Below, piece by piece: positions 16,359-24,141 of a stretch of DNA of 47,413 bases. Origin of the DNA: Clostridiaceae bacterium (lineage in GTDB: Bacteria > Bacillota > Clostridia > Saccharofermentanales > UBA5734). Made by a program: the position numbers and the translations under genes. The stretch covers positions 1 to 47,413 of the forward strand of contig JAAYJD010000120.1 of the NCBI GenBank assembly GCA_012523135.1, in the 5' to 3' direction. The first letter of the stretch is position 1. The number at the start of each line of letters is the position of its first letter. The notes beneath the pieces are model-generated. The model worked only from the letters and a program-made list of their open reading frames with translations, was not told the DNA's origin and ran no database searches.

Positions 16359-17594
16359 ATGATCAACATCGCCATCATGGGCTACGGGGTCGTCGGTTCA
16401 GGGGTTGCGGAAGTGTGCCGCATGAACGCGGACGCGATCGAGAAGAAAGCCGGCCAGGGCATTAACATCAAGAAAATCCTGGATCTTCGCGATTTTCCCG
16501 ACGACCCGTTCGGCGACCGTGTCACCCACCGGGCCGAGGACATCTTCGAGGATCCGGACATTGCCATCGTGGTCGAAACGATCGGCGGCACCGGCATCGC
16601 CCTCGAGCTGTCCCGGCGCGCCCTTGAAGCCGGCAAGCACGTCGTCACGTCCAACAAGGAGCTGGTCGCAGCCCACGGACCTGAGCTGATGGCGCTGGCC
16701 CAGGCCAAAAGCATCAGCTACATGTACGAGGCAAGCGTCGGCGGCGGCATTCCGATTGTCCGGCCGCTGCACAAGTGCCTGTCCGCCAATGTCATCCAGC
16801 TGGTCGCCGGTATCCTGAACGGCACCACCAACTACATCCTGACGCGCATGGACGCGGCGGGCATCCGTTTCGAGCAGGCCCTGAGCGAAGCGCAGGAACA
16901 CGGCTATGCCGAGCAGAACCCGACCGCGGACCTCGACGGGCTGGACGCCTGCCGCAAGCTGGCTATCCTGGGCAGCATCACGCTGGGCGAATACATCGAC
17001 AGCCGCCAGGTGCATACAGAAGGCATCACCAGCATCATGCCGCCCGATCTGCTCTATGCCCAGCATCTGCAGATGAAACTCAAGCTGATCGGCCGCTTCC
17101 GCCTGCTTTTGGACCAGCAGGCGGACATGATCGTGGCCCCGATGCTGATCAGCCGCAGCCATCCCATCGCCGTCGCCGACGATGTCAACAACGCCATTCT
17201 GGTCGAGGGCAATGCCCTGGGGGAGGCGCTCTTTTACGGCCGCGGTGCCGGCAAGCTGCCGACCGCCAGCGCGGTGGTCGCCGATGTCATCGAATGTGCC
17301 ATGCATCTTGGCCGGCTGCCCCACCTGATCACCTGGGCCGTCAGCGACCGCACGATCGTCCGTCCGCACGACGACTGCCCCGTTCAGGCGCTGGTGCGCC
17401 TGCGCGACAGCCTGCCGGCCGAACGCGTCCGCGAGCTCTTCGGACCGTATGGGGCGGAACCGGTCCAGGCTCAGGACCTGCACGAGCATGCCTGGCTGGT
17501 CGGTCGGGACGCCGTGCTGAGTGAAGGCCAGCTGGCCGCGCGCCTGCGCCTGCTCGATGCCGATGTCATCGGGCGGATTCGCCTGTTTGTCTGA
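16359..17594 (+). CDS. hom: Homoserine dehydrogenase
   Basis: A 411-residue NAD(P)-dependent enzyme converting aspartate semialdehyde to homoserine, the branch point to threonine and methionine. Motifs are the Rossmann start NIAIMGYGVVGSGVAEV, GKHVVTSNKELVA with the catalytic lysine region, EASVGGGIPIVRPL, GILNGTTNYILTRM, and the E..AD..GLDACRKLAIL segment (NPTADLDGLDACRKLAIL). The last about 80 residues stand where an ACT domain usually sits but are poorly conserved. A separate ACT protein is encoded just upstream, which may supply or supplement allosteric control. ATG 16359 has AGGAGGAAAG upstream. Confidence 0.94.
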   Translation: MINIAIMGYGVVGSGVAEVCRMNADAIEKKAGQGINIKKILDLRDFPDDPFGDRVTHRAEDIFEDPDIAIVVETIGGTGIALELSRRALEAGKHVVTSNKELVAAHGPELMALAQAKSISYMYEASVGGGIPIVRPLHKCLSANVIQLVAGILNGTTNYILTRMDAAGIRFEQALSEAQEHGYAEQNPTADLDGLDACRKLAILGSITLGEYIDSRQVHTEGITSIMPPDLLYAQHLQMKLKLIGRFRLLLDQQADMIVAPMLISRSHPIAVADDVNNAILVEGNALGEALFYGRGAGKLPTASAVVADVIECAMHLGRLPHLITWAVSDRTIVRPHDDCPVQALVRLRDSLPAERVRELFGPYGAEPVQAQDLHEHAWLVGRDAVLSEGQLAARLRLLDADVIGRIRLFV

Positions 17595-17697
17595 GCCGCG
17601 TGCCGATTACGGCTAAATCTGCCGCATCCGTGTTATACTGAAACAAAAGACATCCAGCGGCGGTGGGTCAACACCGCAGCAGCACATGGAGCTGAGC

Positions 17698-19449
17698 ATG
17701 AACATCAGGGGACTCGAGCAGAAAGACGCCGATCGTCTGGCTGAGGAGGCCGGCATTTCGTATGCCGACCTGGTTCGTCAGGCACCCTGGGCCTGCCTGG
17801 TCCTTGACCCGGAGGGGCGGATCCTGGCGGGCAACGAAAGGGCGGACTGGCTGCTCGCCGGTGCCGGTTCTGGAGCGTTGTTCGCAGCCTGTTTCATCGC
17901 GGAAGACCAGGATGAAGTGCTGGCCTGGCTCGGCCGGGTGTTTCGCCAGCCGGAAGCCCAGACCATCGACGTCCGCCTGACCCTGGGAGAAAGCCTTCAG
18001 ACCATACGCCTGACCGGCCAGGTCCTGGCCGGTCAGACCGGTCAGGCCGCCGTTTACCTGGACGCGCTGACCGATGGCCAGACCCAGGGCCGCCAGCTGC
18101 TCAACATGGCTTATTACGACCAGCTGACCCGGCTGCCCAACCGTTACCTGATGTCAGACCGTCTGCACTGGGCCATCCGGGACGCCGGCCGCCACCAGGA
18201 AAAAATAGCCGTTTTGGCCGTCGATCTGGATCACTTCAAGCGGATTAACGACAGCTACGGCCACCAGGCCGGGGACACGCTGCTGCAGCAGATCAGCCGG
18301 AAAATGGCCGCCTGCCTGCGTGAGGCGGACACACTGGCCCGGCTCGGCGGCGATGAATTCGCGGTGATCATGCAGCACCTGACCGGCAGTCAGGATGCCA
18401 TGGCGGTTGCCGGCCGCCTGCTGGAATCCATCCGCCAGCCGGTCGATGTGATGGGCGTCCCCCAGACGATGAGCGCCAGCATCGGGATCAGCCTGTTCCC
18501 GGAAGACGGCACGCAGGTCCAGGAGCTGCTGGACAAGGCCGATATCGCCCTGTACCGGGCCAAGAACGGCGGACGTGACCGGATCGCCTTCTTCAACGAA
18601 ACGATGAAAGCTGCGGTCGATGTGAAAATCGACTTTGAGCGCCGGCTGCGCCTGGCGCTGGAGCGCGGGGAACTGCTGCTCTACTATCAGCCGATCATCG
18701 CGGCCCAGGACGGGCGCATCCTCGCGCTTGAAGCGTTGCTGCGCTGGAATTCCACGCGGGACGGCCTGCTGCCGGCGATGGCTTTCTTACCCCTGGCCCG
18801 GGAGATCGGCATCGACCGCCAACTGGCCGACTGGGCGTTGCAGGCCGCTTGCGGGCAGATGCAGCGCTGGCTGGAAAGCGGCCTGATTGACGGCCTGGAT
18901 TCCTGCCGGCTGACCGTCAACCTCAGCGACAGCCAGCTGACCGCGTCGGATTTGCCCGAACGGGTTCGCCAGGTGCTCGTCCGTACCGGTCTGCCGGCTG
19001 AACGCCTGATCCTGGAAATCCACGAAGCCGCCCTCGATCCCGGCCAGGAGCAGGTCCGCGATAACCTGGAAAAACTGTCCGGGATGTCCGTCCAGCTCTA
19101 CCTGGACGATTTCTGCCAGGGCTTCTGCACGCTGGGGCAGGCAGGCCGGATTCCGTTCACCTCGCTCAAAATCGACCAGAAGATCACCACGGTATTTCTG
19201 GACGCACCCCACGGGGAGCAGCTGCTCGACGCCATGATCCGCCTGGCGCACCAGGTAAACCTGACCGTGATCGCAGAAGGGGTGGAATCTGAACGGACCA
19301 TGAGCCAGCTGCTGGCGTTTGGCTGCGACGCGCTGCAGGGCTACCTGATCGGACCGCCGCTGCCGCCCGCGCAGACCGAAATGCTGCTCGGGCTCAACGC
19401 GGCGCAAAGCGAAATACCGGCTGAAGAGCATAAAAAAGAGCACCGCTGA
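17698..19449 (+). CDS. Dual GGDEF-EAL cyclic-di-GMP enzyme with N-terminal PAS-like domain
   Basis: A 583-residue signalling protein with no clear membrane segment. Residues about 15-125 look PAS-like (PWACLVLDPEGRILAGNERA). The GGDEF domain (about 135-300) begins AYYDQLTRLPNR and has an intact LGGDEFAVI (217-221), so it could make cyclic di-GMP. The EAL domain (about 310-560) has EALLRW (345-347), LTVNLSDSQL, LILEIHEAA, YLDDFCQGF, LKIDQKI and IAEGVES, so the main metal and catalytic residues for hydrolysis are present. Which activity dominates cannot be told. ATG 17698 is chosen because GGAG lies at good distance; ATG 17686 is possible. TATACT at 17634-17639 may be its -10. Confidence 0.9.
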   Translation: MNIRGLEQKDADRLAEEAGISYADLVRQAPWACLVLDPEGRILAGNERADWLLAGAGSGALFAACFIAEDQDEVLAWLGRVFRQPEAQTIDVRLTLGESLQTIRLTGQVLAGQTGQAAVYLDALTDGQTQGRQLLNMAYYDQLTRLPNRYLMSDRLHWAIRDAGRHQEKIAVLAVDLDHFKRINDSYGHQAGDTLLQQISRKMAACLREADTLARLGGDEFAVIMQHLTGSQDAMAVAGRLLESIRQPVDVMGVPQTMSASIGISLFPEDGTQVQELLDKADIALYRAKNGGRDRIAFFNETMKAAVDVKIDFERRLRLALERGELLLYYQPIIAAQDGRILALEALLRWNSTRDGLLPAMAFLPLAREIGIDRQLADWALQAACGQMQRWLESGLIDGLDSCRLTVNLSDSQLTASDLPERVRQVLVRTGLPAERLILEIHEAALDPGQEQVRDNLEKLSGMSVQLYLDDFCQGFCTLGQAGRIPFTSLKIDQKITTVFLDAPHGEQLLDAMIRLAHQVNLTVIAEGVESERTMSQLLAFGCDALQGYLIGPPLPPAQTEMLLGLNAAQSEIPAEEHKKEHR

Positions 19450-19465
19450 GGTGCTCTTTCCGGTT
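19432..19465. terminator. Bidirectional terminator between the GGDEF-EAL and zinc-ribbon genes
   Basis: A perfect 10-bp stem, AAAGAGCACC/GGTGCTCTTT (19435-19444 and 19450-19459), with a 5-nt loop that contains part of the GGDEF-EAL stop codon. There is a T-run on the plus side and a longer one (TTTTTT) when read on the minus strand, so it can serve both converging genes. Confidence 0.8.
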
Positions 19466-19503
19466 GCTGAACGTATTATTCAGAATCTGTCGTCGTAACC
19501 GCC

Positions 19504-19659
19504 CTACTGCTGGCGCCGGGCATTCTTGCGAGCCCTGCGGCAATCCGGGCAACGGACAGGTTCGTTCTCAAACCCTTTTTCCTTGTAAAACGCTTGCTCA
19601 CCTTCTGTAAACGCGAATTCTGCACCGCAATCTTTGCACACGAGCATTTTGTCTGGCAT
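19504..19659 (-). CDS. Small CxxC zinc-ribbon protein
   Basis: A 51-residue protein with two CxxC knuckles: LVCKDCGAEFAFT near the start and VRCPDCRRARKNARRQQ at the end, with a GEQAFYKEKGF segment between. It matches the small probable zinc-ribbon family (FYEKGF...P.RC..CR pattern) found widely in bacteria, function unknown, possibly nucleic-acid binding given the basic tail. ATG 19657-19659 has AGGAGGTAT upstream, which decides the start over a longer reading. It converges with the GGDEF-EAL gene and shares its terminator. Confidence 0.8.
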   Translation of the reverse strand: MPDKMLVCKDCGAEFAFTEGEQAFYKEKGFENEPVRCPDCRRARKNARRQQ

Positions 19660-19774
19660 GATCCATACCTCCTGAAAATTTCGGATAAGGGATGAATGAC
19701 AGTGGCTTTCCAAGACATCGAGGAGGCATAAACCTTCTATTCAGTTGGGGCACGGTCAGTAAACAAGCTATCCG

Positions 19775-19804
19775 TTGTTGCGATCATAACATAAATGGTA
19801 TAAT
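19775..19804 (+). promoter_or_regulatory. Predicted promoter of the redox-signalling cassette
   Basis: -35 TTGTTG (19775-19780), 18-bp spacer, perfect -10 TATAAT (19799-19804). The leader to the first DRTGG gene is about 75 nt and AT-rich compared with the genes. No Rex-type TTGTTAA...TTAACAA palindrome was seen. Confidence 0.5.
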
Positions 19805-19884
19805 AGCACAAGGATGTTTTGAACATATGAATTTGTTTGCCGCATCTCCACCAGCGGGAGGTGTAAATTAAGGGAGTCGTGTAC

Positions 19885-20235
19885 ATGATCTTAAAGGATT
19901 GCATCAAGGTTCTCGATGCTCAAGTGGCGGTCAGCGTCCCTGATCTGGAGATGGACATCCAGGTGGCCTGCGGGGCCGACCTGATGAGCGACGTGATGGC
20001 GTTTGCCTGTACCAGCAATGAAATGCTGCTGACCGGCCTGGTCAATCCGCAGGCGATCCGCACCGCCGAGATGATGGATGTCAAGGTCGTCGTGTTCGTG
20101 CGCGGCAAGCAGCCCGGCGAGGCGGTTCTGGACCTGGCCCGTCAGAAAAGCATTTGTGTGCTGACCACGCCGCTGCCCATGTTCACGGCCTGCGGCCTGC
20201 TCTACAACCACGGCGTCATGGGCAAGGGGGGCTGA
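19885..20235 (+). CDS. DRTGG-domain protein (first copy)
   Basis: A 116-residue protein made of one DRTGG-like domain (PF07085), a fold also found in regulatory parts of phosphotransacetylases and CBS-domain PPases. The readable core is VSVPDLEMDIQVACGADLMSDVMAF, then LLTGLVNPQAIRTAEMMDVKVVVFVRG, then VLTTPLPMFTACGLLY. Its biochemical role is not known; nucleotide or ligand binding is suspected for the domain. It opens a run of seven co-directional genes with an ATPase, a hydrogenase-like protein, a second DRTGG, a PHP protein, a second ATPase and a ferredoxin. ATG 19885 is chosen for its GGGAG site; GTG 19879 is possible. Confidence 0.85.
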   Translation: MILKDCIKVLDAQVAVSVPDLEMDIQVACGADLMSDVMAFACTSNEMLLTGLVNPQAIRTAEMMDVKVVVFVRGKQPGEAVLDLARQKSICVLTTPLPMFTACGLLYNHGVMGKGG

Positions 20236-20238
20236 CCG

Positions 20239-20664
20239 ATCGAACCGCTGCGCCTGACTTTTGCCATTGTCGGTTCTGATTTCATTCATGCTGGCGAGGC
20301 GTCCAGCGGGGCCAAGAAGGCCCTGGCCAAGCTCGGCGTCCAGGCGCCGGTGGTCAAGCGCGCAGCGATCGCCATGTACGAAGCGGAGCTGAACACGGTC
20401 ATTCACGCCGGCGGCGGCTCTGCTGAAGTGGACATATACCCCGATCATGTCCAGATCCGGATCGTGGACCAAGGCCCCGGCATCGCAGATGTCAGCCTGG
20501 CCATGCAAGAGGGCTGGTCAACCGCCCCGGAGGCCGCCCGCGAAATGGGATTCGGTGCCGGCATGGGACTGCCCAACATCAAAAAACAAGCCGATGAGCT
20601 GCATATTGAGACCGAACCCGGCCGCGGCACCACCGTGACGATCCGGATCAATTTTCCGGCCTGA
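20239..20664 (+). CDS. Anti-sigma-factor-type ATP-binding protein (GHKL), apparent ATC start
   Basis: A small GHKL-fold ATPase of the SpoIIAB/RsbW type, about 141 residues. Conserved pieces are ASSGAKKALAKLGV, the N-box region YEAELNTVIHA, the G1 motif DQGPGIADVSLAM and the G2 motif MGFGAGMGLPNIKKQADEL. The homologous N-terminus begins right at 20239, in the same frame as the preceding DRTGG gene and two codons after its TGA. There is no ATG, GTG or TTG there: the codon is ATC with GGGGGG 7 bases upstream. The next GTG (20350) would remove the first helix and strand. Either a rare ATC start is used, the base is an error, or CTG 20248 is used. In such proteins the domain binds ATP and often a partner protein. 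Confidence 0.75.
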   Translation: MEPLRLTFAIVGSDFIHAGEASSGAKKALAKLGVQAPVVKRAAIAMYEAELNTVIHAGGGSAEVDIYPDHVQIRIVDQGPGIADVSLAMQEGWSTAPEAAREMGFGAGMGLPNIKKQADELHIETEPGRGTTVTIRINFPA

Positions 20665-20684
20665 AGGCTTCTCCCGGAGGAATC

Positions 20685-22046
20685 ATGTCCAAACTGCATT
20701 CAGTTAAACTGAACCGCGACCTTTGTGTCGGCTGCACCACGTGTATCCAGCGCTGCCCGACCGAAGCGATCCGGGTGCGCAACGGCAAAGCCCAGATCGC
20801 CGAAAACCGCTGCATCGACTGCGGCGAGTGCATCCGCATCTGTCCGCACCACGCCAAGAGCGCGGTCATGGACACGCTCGAGGACCTGGGCGGCACCGCC
20901 TTCAACGTCGCCCTGGCCGCTCCCTCCCTGTATGCCCAGTTCGGCCCGCCGGCCACCCGGGGGATGGTTCTGGCCGCCCTCGGCCTGTTGGGCTTCGATG
21001 CGGTCTATGAAGTGGCGCAGGGCGCGGAAATCGTCACAGCCAGCACCGTCGCCTATGTGCAGGAGGCCCTGAGCCAGGGACGTCGCCCGCTGATTTCCTC
21101 AGCCTGCCCGGCTGTCGTCCGCTTGATCCAGATGCGTTTTCCCAGCTTGGTCGAAAACCTGGTGCCATTCGATTCGCCGATGGAAGTGACGGCCGACCTG
21201 GCGCGCCGCCAGCTGGCGGCAAAAACCGGCTTGCCCCAGGATAAAATCGGCGTCTTTTTCATCAGCCCCTGCCCGGCCAAGCGAACCGCCGTGATCAACC
21301 CGATCGCCCGTTCTTCCAGCGGTGTCAACGGGGTGATCGCCATTTCGGACCTCTATCCGCTGATCCTGGCCGGCCTGGAGAAGATGGATGCCAAGACGGC
21401 CCTGCAGGAAGGCGAGAAGCTGCTGGCAGCCGGCTCGACCGGTGTCCGCTGGGCGTATACGGGCGGTGAAGCCATCGCCCTGCACACCGAACGCTACCTG
21501 GCCGTCGACGGGATTCACAACGTGATCGAGATCCTGGAAGAAGTGGAAAACGAGCGGCTGCACGATGTTGATTTCATCGAGGCCAACGCCTGCCTGGGCG
21601 GCTGCATCGGCGGACCGCTGACGGTGGCCAACCGCTTTTCCGCGCACGCGCGCCAGCGCGCTTTTGTCAGCCGGGCATCTGACGAGGCCAAAAAGGGGCG
21701 CTCCGGTGCTGTAGCGGCAGCGGCCGTGACGCTGCAACCCTGGGCGGAACTGCCGCCGCCCAACCCGGCCATGCAGCTGGACGAGGATATCGTCCAGGCG
21801 ATGCAGAAATACGAGCAGCTCAAGCAGATTGCCGCCAGGCTGCCCGGCCTGAACTGCGGCGCCTGCGGCGCACCGGATTGCGAAGCCCTGGCCGAAGACA
21901 TTGTCCGCGGTGAGGCGGCCGAGACCGACTGCATTTTCAAACTCAAGGAACGCATCCGCACGGTGGCCGCCGTGATGAGCGAACTGGGCGAGGAAATGAA
22001 CCGCTATGCCCCGCACCGGGAGGATGAGCCGCATGACCGTCCCTGA
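20685..22046 (+). CDS. [FeFe]-hydrogenase-like protein, probable sensory type
   Basis: A 453-residue iron-sulfur protein. An N-terminal two-cluster ferredoxin domain has CVGCTTCIQRCP (Cys14, 17, 20, 24) and CIDCGECIRICP (Cys43, 46, 49, 53). The hydrogenase domain follows, with H-cluster motifs SSACP (Cys141), SPCPAK (Cys196) and NACLGGCIGG (Cys303, Cys307). All four H-cluster cysteines are kept, but the position of the proton-relay cysteine (TSCCP in catalytic enzymes) is Ala140. A C-terminal Fe-S domain has LNCGACGAPDCEA plus a later Cys (391, 394, 399, 416). Alanine at that place is known from putative sensory hydrogenases. There is no PAS domain. Beside GHKL ATPases and DRTGG proteins, a sensing role is more likely than bulk H2 turnover. 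Confidence 0.88.
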   Translation: MSKLHSVKLNRDLCVGCTTCIQRCPTEAIRVRNGKAQIAENRCIDCGECIRICPHHAKSAVMDTLEDLGGTAFNVALAAPSLYAQFGPPATRGMVLAALGLLGFDAVYEVAQGAEIVTASTVAYVQEALSQGRRPLISSACPAVVRLIQMRFPSLVENLVPFDSPMEVTADLARRQLAAKTGLPQDKIGVFFISPCPAKRTAVINPIARSSSGVNGVIAISDLYPLILAGLEKMDAKTALQEGEKLLAAGSTGVRWAYTGGEAIALHTERYLAVDGIHNVIEILEEVENERLHDVDFIEANACLGGCIGGPLTVANRFSAHARQRAFVSRASDEAKKGRSGAVAAAAVTLQPWAELPPPNPAMQLDEDIVQAMQKYEQLKQIAARLPGLNCGACGAPDCEALAEDIVRGEAAETDCIFKLKERIRTVAAVMSELGEEMNRYAPHREDEPHDRP

Positions 22047-22374
22047 GCTGAGCCGCATCCTGAACGGCTTTGTTTTGACCGCTGAACCGCCCCGGGATGC
22101 AGCCGTAACCGGCGCCTACGCCTGCGATATGCTCAGCTGGGTCATGGCCCACGCCGGACCCGGCGATGTTTGGCTGACCATCCTGAACAGCATCAACGTC
22201 GTCGCGGTGGCGGAACTGACCGGCTGCACCTGTGTCGTCCTGACCGAAGGCGTGACGATGGAGCCGGCGGTTGTGGAGCGTGCGGGAGCGCGTAACGTCA
22301 CCATCCTGAGCACATCCCTGACGACTTTCCAGGCGGCCGGACGCCTCTATCCGCTCTTGTCCGGGCCTGTCTGA
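22033..22374 (+). CDS. DRTGG-domain protein (second copy)
   Basis: A 113-residue DRTGG-like domain protein, distinct in sequence from the first copy at 19885. Recognisable pieces are YACDMLSWVMAHAGPGDVWLTI, NSINVVAVAELTGCTCVVLTEG and ILSTSLTTFQAAGRLY. The last resembles the LLTTPLPMFTACGLLY end of copy one, so the two share a fold. Its start overlaps the end of the hydrogenase-like gene by 14 bp. ATG 22033 is chosen since GGGAGG is 9 bases upstream; ATG 22024 touches that site. The two copies may pair with each other or with the two ATPases; this is a guess. Confidence 0.82.
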   Translation: MTVPELSRILNGFVLTAEPPRDAAVTGAYACDMLSWVMAHAGPGDVWLTILNSINVVAVAELTGCTCVVLTEGVTMEPAVVERAGARNVTILSTSLTTFQAAGRLYPLLSGPV

Positions 22375-22379
22375 CCGGC

Positions 22380-23114
22380 ATGAAATGCTCTTACGACCTG
22401 CATATCCACAGCGCCTTGTCCCCCTGTGCCGAAAGGGACATGACGCCGCAAAACATCGTAGCGATGGCTAAACTGAAAGGGCTCGGTGCGATCGCCGTCA
22501 CCGATCACCAAAGCTGCGCCAACTGCGCGGCGCTGATCGGCGCGTCCCGCGATCTCGCCGGCCCTGTCGTCATTCCGGGGCTGGAGATCGAGTCTGCTGA
22601 GGAAATCCACCTGCTGTGTCTGCTGCCCGGTCTGACTGAAGCGCTGCAGATGCAGCGTATCGTCCAGGCGGCCCTGCCGCCGCGCCTGAATCGCCCGGAC
22701 ATCTTCGGCGGTCAGCAGCTGCTGGACCGTCATGACCGGTTGGTGGGGGAGGAGACGCGCCTGCTGCTGCAAGCCTGTACGCTGGACTGCCAGACGCTGG
22801 CCGGGCATGCGCTCGGACTGGGCGGCGTCCTGATCCCGGCCCACGTCGACCGCGACGCCTACAGCATGCTGCAGACGCTGGGCGCGATTCCCGGCGATTT
22901 TCCCACCGCCTGGCTTGAATTCAGCAGTCCCGGCGCGGCCCGGGACTGCCTCAGGCACCATCCGGAGCTCGCCGGGTACCAGATGCTCTACAACTCCGAC
23001 GCACACCGGCTCGGTGCCATATCCGAACCCGGGTTCAGTCTGGATCTGCCCGATGGCGCGGTCGGCGAACAGGCCCTCAGGCATGCCGTTCTGCAAGCAT
23101 TGCGGCCGTGTTAG
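22380..23114 (+). CDS. PHP-domain metal-dependent phosphoesterase
   Basis: A 244-residue PHP (polymerase and histidinol phosphatase) domain protein. The metal-binding motifs are all visible: DLHIHSALSPC at the N-terminus, AVTDHQSC, PGLEIESAEEIHLL, IPAHVDRDAY and YNSDAHRLG. The enzyme class hydrolyses phosphomonoesters or nucleotide-type phosphoesters with two or three metal ions; the substrate is unknown here. An insertion of about 70 residues rich in Leu/Gln separates the third and fourth motifs. It starts 6 bases after the second DRTGG gene and ends at the internal promoter at 23100-23128. In this cassette it could make or remove a small-molecule signal. Confidence 0.88.
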   Translation: MKCSYDLHIHSALSPCAERDMTPQNIVAMAKLKGLGAIAVTDHQSCANCAALIGASRDLAGPVVIPGLEIESAEEIHLLCLLPGLTEALQMQRIVQAALPPRLNRPDIFGGQQLLDRHDRLVGEETRLLLQACTLDCQTLAGHALGLGGVLIPAHVDRDAYSMLQTLGAIPGDFPTAWLEFSSPGAARDCLRHHPELAGYQMLYNSDAHRLGAISEPGFSLDLPDGAVGEQALRHAVLQALRPC

Positions 23115-23128
23115 GTCAATGATATAAT
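23100..23128 (+). promoter_or_regulatory. Predicted internal promoter in the redox cassette
   Basis: -35 TTGCGG (23100-23105), 17-bp spacer, perfect -10 TATAAT (23123-23128), overlapping the stop codon of the PHP gene. It could drive the second ATPase, the ferredoxin and the membrane protein separately from the upstream genes. Confidence 0.5.
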
Positions 23129-23161
23129 GGCTGGAGCGAACGGGAGGATGACGAAAAACGG

Positions 23162-23728
23162 ATGCGGGAACTGGCAGAACACCTGATGGACCTGGTCCAG
23201 AATGCACGGCGGGCCCGTGCCCGGCATATCGAGATGAGCATCACAGCCCTGCCCGAATCCGATCAGCTGATCCTGAAGGTGCAAGATGACGGTTCGGGCA
23301 TCCGTCCCGATTTGCTGGCGAAGGTGACGGACCCTTACGCGACCTCCCGGACCACCCGGCCGGTCGGACTTGGTCTGCCCCTGCTCAAGGAGCAATGCGA
23401 ACAGACGGGCGGACACATGAAGATCCGCTCGCTGGCGCAAATGGGGACAACCGTCGAAGCGGTTCTGGGCCTTCGCCACATCGACAGGCTGCCGCTCGGC
23501 GACATCGGCGGAACGATGGTCTTGCTGGTGATGGACGACCCGGATCAGGAATACCGCCTGGTTCTGAAAAGCCCCAGGGGCTGCCTGGACCTGGCGACTG
23601 CCGACCTGCGCAGGCAACTGCAGGAGGTGCCGCTCCACGATATGGCGGTGCTGGACTGGCTGGCTGCCTATGTGAAAGAACAACAAGAAACAATATTCGG
23701 AGGTGTCTTAGATGAAATCATTAGCTGA
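23162..23728 (+). CDS. GHKL ATP-binding protein (histidine-kinase-like ATPase)
   Basis: A 188-residue protein with a HATPase_c fold and no dimerisation or phosphoacceptor domain. The N-box is LMDLVQNARRARARHIEM, the G1 box is VQDDGSGIRPDLLAKVTDPYATSR, cut here to its core DDGSGI, and the G2 box is PVGLGLPLLKEQCEQTGG. The rest (about 110-188) is not recognisable and ends close to the ferredoxin gene, which it overlaps by 17 bp. It is a different subtype from the SpoIIAB-like ATPase at 20239: it resembles the catalytic domain of sensor kinases. ATG 23162 follows GGGAGG with a long spacer. Confidence 0.85.
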   Translation: MRELAEHLMDLVQNARRARARHIEMSITALPESDQLILKVQDDGSGIRPDLLAKVTDPYATSRTTRPVGLGLPLLKEQCEQTGGHMKIRSLAQMGTTVEAVLGLRHIDRLPLGDIGGTMVLLVMDDPDQEYRLVLKSPRGCLDLATADLRRQLQEVPLHDMAVLDWLAAYVKEQQETIFGGVLDEIIS

Positions 23729-24089
23729 ACTGGAAGCCATTCGGGACAAAGCCCGCGAGAACCTGTCTGCCCGCGCGAGCGGCGGCCGCAAAATCGTCGT
23801 CGGTATGGCGACCTGCGGCATCGCGGCCGGTGCCCGGCCCGTGATGAACGCCCTGGTTGAGGAACTGCGTGTCCGCGGCATCCATGATGTTCATGTCACC
23901 ATGACCGGCTGCATCGGGGTCTGCCGCCTGGAGCCGATTATCGAAGTGATCGAGGAAAACGGCGACAAGGTCACCTATGTCAAGATGGACCCGCTCAAGG
24001 CCAAGCGCGTGGTTGCGGAACATATCGTCAACGGCCGGATCTGTTCCGACCTGACCATCGGGGCGGCCGAACCCAGGGTGAAAGCCTGA
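23712..24089 (+). CDS. Thioredoxin-like (2Fe-2S) ferredoxin domain protein
   Basis: A 125-residue protein of the thioredoxin-like ferredoxin type related to the NuoE/HydC family. It contains VVGMATCGIAAGARPVMNAL and MTGCIGVCRLEPIIEV, giving three visible cysteines in the motif regions, as is usual for clostridial members of this small family as far as I recall. In the well-known electron-bifurcating hydrogenases such a protein precedes hydB and hydA; here those genes are missing and a membrane protein follows. ATG 23712 follows CGGAGGTG. It is the last recognisable gene of the cassette. Confidence 0.88.
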   Translation: MKSLAELEAIRDKARENLSARASGGRKIVVGMATCGIAAGARPVMNALVEELRVRGIHDVHVTMTGCIGVCRLEPIIEVIEENGDKVTYVKMDPLKAKRVVAEHIVNGRICSDLTIGAAEPRVKA

Positions 24090-24141
24090 CCGCACATCCG
24101 GCTCACGATCCGGCAGAATCGGGAAGAGCGGGGAGGCAAGC

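Noticed and set aside
19805-19884. Rex-type redox operator before the DRTGG gene
   Set aside because: No TTGTTAA-N4-TTAACAA-like palindrome could be found around the promoter.
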